Made by a program: the position numbers and the translations under genes. The notes beneath the pieces are model-generated. The model had not been told where the DNA came from. It saw only the letters and a list, made by a program, of their open reading frames with translations, and ran no database searches. Positions 3,997 to 6,627 of a stretch of DNA of 6,627 nt are shown here, in pieces. Origin of the DNA: Verrucomicrobiota bacterium (GTDB lineage: Bacteria; Verrucomicrobiota; Verrucomicrobiia; Verrucomicrobiales; DEV007); NCBI GenBank assembly GCA_027618625.1, contig JAQCER010000203.1:1-6627 (forward strand). The letters are read 5' to 3'. Within the stretch, counting starts at the first letter, position 1; every line of letters begins with the position of its first letter.

Positions 3997-6237
3997 ATGA
4001 TTATCCTTCGCGCTGCTCTCGCCGTCCTTCTCGGACTCTCCGCGAATGATCTCAGCGCACAAACGAAATCCATTCAAACGGTCAAGGTTCCCGCCTGGTT
4101 GCAGGATACGCTCGGCGTCGGCTACACGCTTTCCGGCATGAACACGGCCCAACGAACCGAGGCTGTCAAGCACGGCGTTACGATTAGCGAGATGAACTTC
4201 GTCGATCCGTTCTACCCTTACTACGACAGCAAGCTGCTCAAAAAACGCAGCCCGCACGTGCCGCTCGATCGGCTGCAGAAGGACATCGCCGAGTACAAGA
4301 AACTCGGCATCCGCATCCTCGCGGTCTACCCGCCGACGCTGCAAGGCGAAGTCTACGAGACGCATCCCGATTGGCGGCGGATCCCGACCGACACGACGAC
4401 GATCCCGCAGGTGGACATGAAGCAGTTCGGCCACGGCGGAATGCTCTGCCCGCTCGGACCCTATGGCGATTTCTTCATCGATGTGTTGGCCGAGATTCTC
4501 GAGAAGCATCCGGATGTGGACGCGTTTAGCTTCGACGGTCTGCATCACGGCGGCGTCTGTTACTGCGAGCATTGCCGGAAGAATTTTAAGGCCGACACAG
4601 GGAAGACGATTCCGAAGACGGACCTGAACGACCCCGATTTTCGCCGCTACCAGCAGCACTGGGCGGACCGCAAACTCGAAGACCTGGTGCAGCGAATGCA
4701 GACGAGGCTCAAGAAGATCAAACCCGAAGTGGCCCTCGTGACGTGGACGACGAACGCGGGGCGGTTCGGACACTTCCTCAGCGTGCCGCGAAACATGCCG
4801 GCGCGAATGAACCTGTTGTTCGACGCGCCCGACCAGGAACTCTGGCTCGACGAGTCGAATCGCGGCAACAGTATCGTCCCCGCGTTCGGAGTCGCCTATG
4901 CGTGGGCGGTCACCAATCACCGCGTGGCGTTCAGCGAGCCGTATCTCATGAGCCACGGCAACCCCTACGGCAAGGACAGCTTCCCGGCCCACGAAATCCT
5001 GCGCCGGATGCTCCTGTCCGCGACCTATGGATGCGCGCCGAGCATCGCCGTCGCGCAGCCCTCGCGGATGCAAAAGGACGTGTATGCGTGCCTCGACGAG
5101 GTGCAGAAGCGGAAGCCATGGCTGACCCACAAGTCGCCGGAGCCGTGGGCTGCACTGGTCATGAGCGACAACACCAAGAACTTCTACGGCCGCTCGTCGG
5201 GCAAAGTTGAAGAGCGGTATCTCGCCCATGTCTTCGGCGCCTTCCGAGCGTGTGTGGAAGAGCATTTGCCGACCACGGTGATCGAGGACTGGAACCTGAC
5301 GCCGGAAGAGATGAAGAAATATGCAGTGCTGATCCTGCCGAATACGGCGTGTCTCGACGACCGGCAACTGAAGGCGATCGACGAATACGTGCGCAACGGC
5401 GGCGGCCTCTTCGCAAGTTTGGATACGTCGCTGTTCAACGAGCTTGGCGATCCGCGCCCGAACTTCGGGTTGGCGGAGGTCTTCGGCGTCGATTATCGCG
5501 GGCTTCCCGATGCCGCGCCCGTGAAGGACGAGCTCGATGTGAACTTCGCGAAATCCATCGGACCCGATTACTGGGAGAAGCGGCGGAACATCTTCGAAGT
5601 ACGGCTGCAGCCAAAGACGTTCCTGCTGGCGAACGAGAAGCTCGCGACGTATGTCGGCACCGATTCCGTGACCTTCAAGGGGCCAGCCGTGCGCGTGAAG
5701 CCGCGCGATGGTTCGGCCGTTATCGGTACGGTGCAGGCGCGAGGTGATGAGAAGGTGACGCTCCCCGGCGTAGTTACGCGCACCCATGGCAAGGGGCGCG
5801 TCGTCTATCTCGCGGCCGGCTTCGATGCGGCTTACTACCATTACTCGTACCCGTATCAACGGTTGATTCTCAAGGAAGCCGTCGCGTGGGCGGCGGGGGA
5901 TGTGGCTCCGCCCGTGCGCGTCGAGGCGCCGATGTGCGTACACTCGACGGTGATGCGTCAGGCGAAGGACGGTGGGGAACAGCTGATCGTGCATCTCTTC
6001 AACAACGTCAACACGACCGGCGGCCATGCATTCCCAAATGATGACGTGCCGCTTCGCGAGGAAACGTTGCCGATCCACGATCTTCGCGTGACGTTCCGCA
6101 CGGGCACGAAGCTGAACGCCGTGCGATTGCAACCGGAAGGGCAACTGTTGGAAATGAAGTCGACGACAAAGGGCATCTCCGTGATCGTGCCCCGTCTCGA
6201 TGTTCACTCGATGGTGGTTGCGGAGCTTGTGAATTGA
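3997..6237 (+). CDS. Secreted glycoside-hydrolase-like protein with beta-galactosidase-trimerisation-type domain
   Basis: The 746-aa product begins with a short signal peptide (MIILRAALAVLLGLSANDLSA, probable cleavage near residue 21-22). The N-terminal half looks like a TIM barrel of the GH42/alpha-amylase-like group: a strand LGIRILAVYPP (103-113), then FSFDGLHHGG (177-186) with Asp180 at a barrel-strand end, immediately followed by CYCEHC (188-193), a three-cysteine motif common in uncharacterised members from Planctomycetes and Verrucomicrobia. Residues about 385-500 resemble the glutamine-amidotransferase-like trimerisation domain of GH42 (YAVLILPNTACL, 442-453; EYVRNGGGLFASLD, 463-476), and GKGRVVYLAAGFD (598-610) also fits that fold. 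A beta-rich C-terminus follows (about 640-746). It likely acts on a glycan outside the cytoplasm; the substrate is unknown. The frame is open to ATG 3811, but that extension reads as non-protein across the attC region, so the start giving the signal peptide is preferred. It appears monocistronic. Confidence 0.85.
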   Translation: MIILRAALAVLLGLSANDLSAQTKSIQTVKVPAWLQDTLGVGYTLSGMNTAQRTEAVKHGVTISEMNFVDPFYPYYDSKLLKKRSPHVPLDRLQKDIAEYKKLGIRILAVYPPTLQGEVYETHPDWRRIPTDTTTIPQVDMKQFGHGGMLCPLGPYGDFFIDVLAEILEKHPDVDAFSFDGLHHGGVCYCEHCRKNFKADTGKTIPKTDLNDPDFRRYQQHWADRKLEDLVQRMQTRLKKIKPEVALVTWTTNAGRFGHFLSVPRNMPARMNLLFDAPDQELWLDESNRGNSIVPAFGVAYAWAVTNHRVAFSEPYLMSHGNPYGKDSFPAHEILRRMLLSATYGCAPSIAVAQPSRMQKDVYACLDEVQKRKPWLTHKSPEPWAALVMSDNTKNFYGRSSGKVEERYLAHVFGAFRACVEEHLPTTVIEDWNLTPEEMKKYAVLILPNTACLDDRQLKAIDEYVRNGGGLFASLDTSLFNELGDPRPNFGLAEVFGVDYRGLPDAAPVKDELDVNFAKSIGPDYWEKRRNIFEVRLQPKTFLLANEKLATYVGTDSVTFKGPAVRVKPRDGSAVIGTVQARGDEKVTLPGVVTRTHGKGRVVYLAAGFDAAYYHYSYPYQRLILKEAVAWAAGDVAPPVRVEAPMCVHSTVMRQAKDGGEQLIVHLFNNVNTTGGHAFPNDDVPLREETLPIHDLRVTFRTGTKLNAVRLQPEGQLLEMKSTTKGISVIVPRLDVHSMVVAELVN

Positions 6238-6293
6238 GTATTAATAGCATGACTCCCACGTAAGGCGTCCCGCACACGGCAAAAAATAAATCC

Positions 6294-6627
6294 ATGTCGC
6301 CATCGGCAATAACTTGGTCAATCCTGATCCAATTAGCGCTATTTCTATTCGTCCGTGGCTGCATGTTTTTCCCGCGATTTGACCTCGTCAATTATCTTTA
6401 TATTGGAACCATCGGTGAGTTTCTTACGGAACTTTCACTTGGGACTGTTTGGGTAGTTGCGTTTCACAAATGGTTTCCGTTCCAGTTTCTTATCTTCATT
6501 GGATTGACTTTTCTCCTCGTGTGTTCCCTTTTTCTGGCGCGACGGAGAGAGCTCCGTTTGGGAGCGTTGCTCTTCTTTCACATTGCTGGGTTGGCATGGA
6601 TTTTCTTGCCAGTCGTTGCTTGGAAGC
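6294..6627 (+). CDS. Multi-pass membrane protein of unknown family (partial, C-terminus outside window)
   Basis: From ATG 6294 the frame is open to the window end, giving 111 residues. Four hydrophobic segments are visible: about 6-24 (LIQLALFLFV core), 35-56 (containing GEFLTELSLGTVWVV), 64-81 (FLIFIGLTFLLVCSLFL) and 90-109 (GALLFFHIAGLAWIFLP). A basic loop ARRRELR (82-88) between the third and fourth segments suggests that loop is cytoplasmic. I do not recognise the family. The gene is clearly more AT-rich than the preceding secreted protein gene and is preceded by an A-rich leader (AAAAAATAAATCC) with no Shine-Dalgarno. The base composition and the mobile context raise the possibility that it was acquired horizontally, but that is inference. 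It lies 56 bp after the previous stop codon on the same strand, so read-through transcription is possible. Confidence 0.7.
   Translation, partial: MSPSAITWSILIQLALFLFVRGCMFFPRFDLVNYLYIGTIGEFLTELSLGTVWVVAFHKWFPFQFLIFIGLTFLLVCSLFLARRRELRLGALLFFHIAGLAWIFLPVVAWK

Noticed and set aside
3970..6207. A 745-residue open frame on the minus strand opposite the secreted glycosidase-like gene
   Set aside because: Its translation is Arg/His/Val-rich with no recognisable motif. The plus-strand frame has a signal peptide and clear domains, so the antisense frame is a codon-bias shadow.
6240..6266. A third attC site ending at GTAAGGC before the last membrane-protein gene
   Set aside because: One mismatch in R', no complementary L'' within about 90 bp upstream, and no R'' box near the preceding stop codon.

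Overview
The window looks like a piece of a soil- or sediment-type bacterial chromosome, moderately GC-rich, with few Shine-Dalgarno-like sites. The gene content (YdjG/YdjI-like zinc-ribbon and SPFH proteins, a secreted GH42/amylase-like protein with a CxC..C motif, a GFA gene in a gene-cassette-like unit) would suit Verrucomicrobiota, Planctomycetota or Acidobacteriota. That placement is inference; no rRNA or marker gene is present.

Left part (1-1742, minus strand): two co-oriented genes. An SPFH-domain protein of 354 aa has an excisionase/MerR-like helix-turn-helix at its C-terminus. It is followed 98 bp downstream by the N-terminal 193 residues of a double zinc-ribbon protein that runs off the window. 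The pair resembles the ydjI and ydjG members of the Bacillus subtilis ydjFGHI membrane-stress operon. A 191-bp divergent intergenic region with a perfect palindrome and three copies of GGGCTTG separates it from a plus-strand YdjA-like nitroreductase (1934-2539).

Middle part (2540-3279): no intact gene. It holds short protein remnants in both orientations: the first Rossmann segment of a short-chain dehydrogenase (minus), a frameshifted membrane-protein tail (plus), and a short minus-strand stretch recalling the soil-bacterial TIGR03435 family. This looks like recombination debris.

Cassette (3280-3914): a complete GFA-family (formaldehyde-activating/CENP-V type) gene sits between two attC-like sites in the same orientation. 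The upstream site has an L''/L' stem with one extra base, two unpaired 5-nt spacers and a consensus R' box (GTTAGGT) 10 bases before the start codon. The downstream site begins with a consensus R'' box (GCCTAAC) that overlaps the GFA stop codon. No integrase is visible, so this is a candidate lone cassette or the edge of a larger array (CALIN or chromosomal integron).

Right part (3997-6627, plus strand): a 746-aa exported protein with a TIM-barrel glycoside-hydrolase-like N-terminal half and a beta-galactosidase-trimerisation/glutamine-amidotransferase-like middle domain. It is followed by the first 111 residues of a visibly AT-richer multi-pass membrane protein that is cut by the window end. 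The genes do not form one pathway. The only likely functional partners are the SPFH and zinc-ribbon pair.
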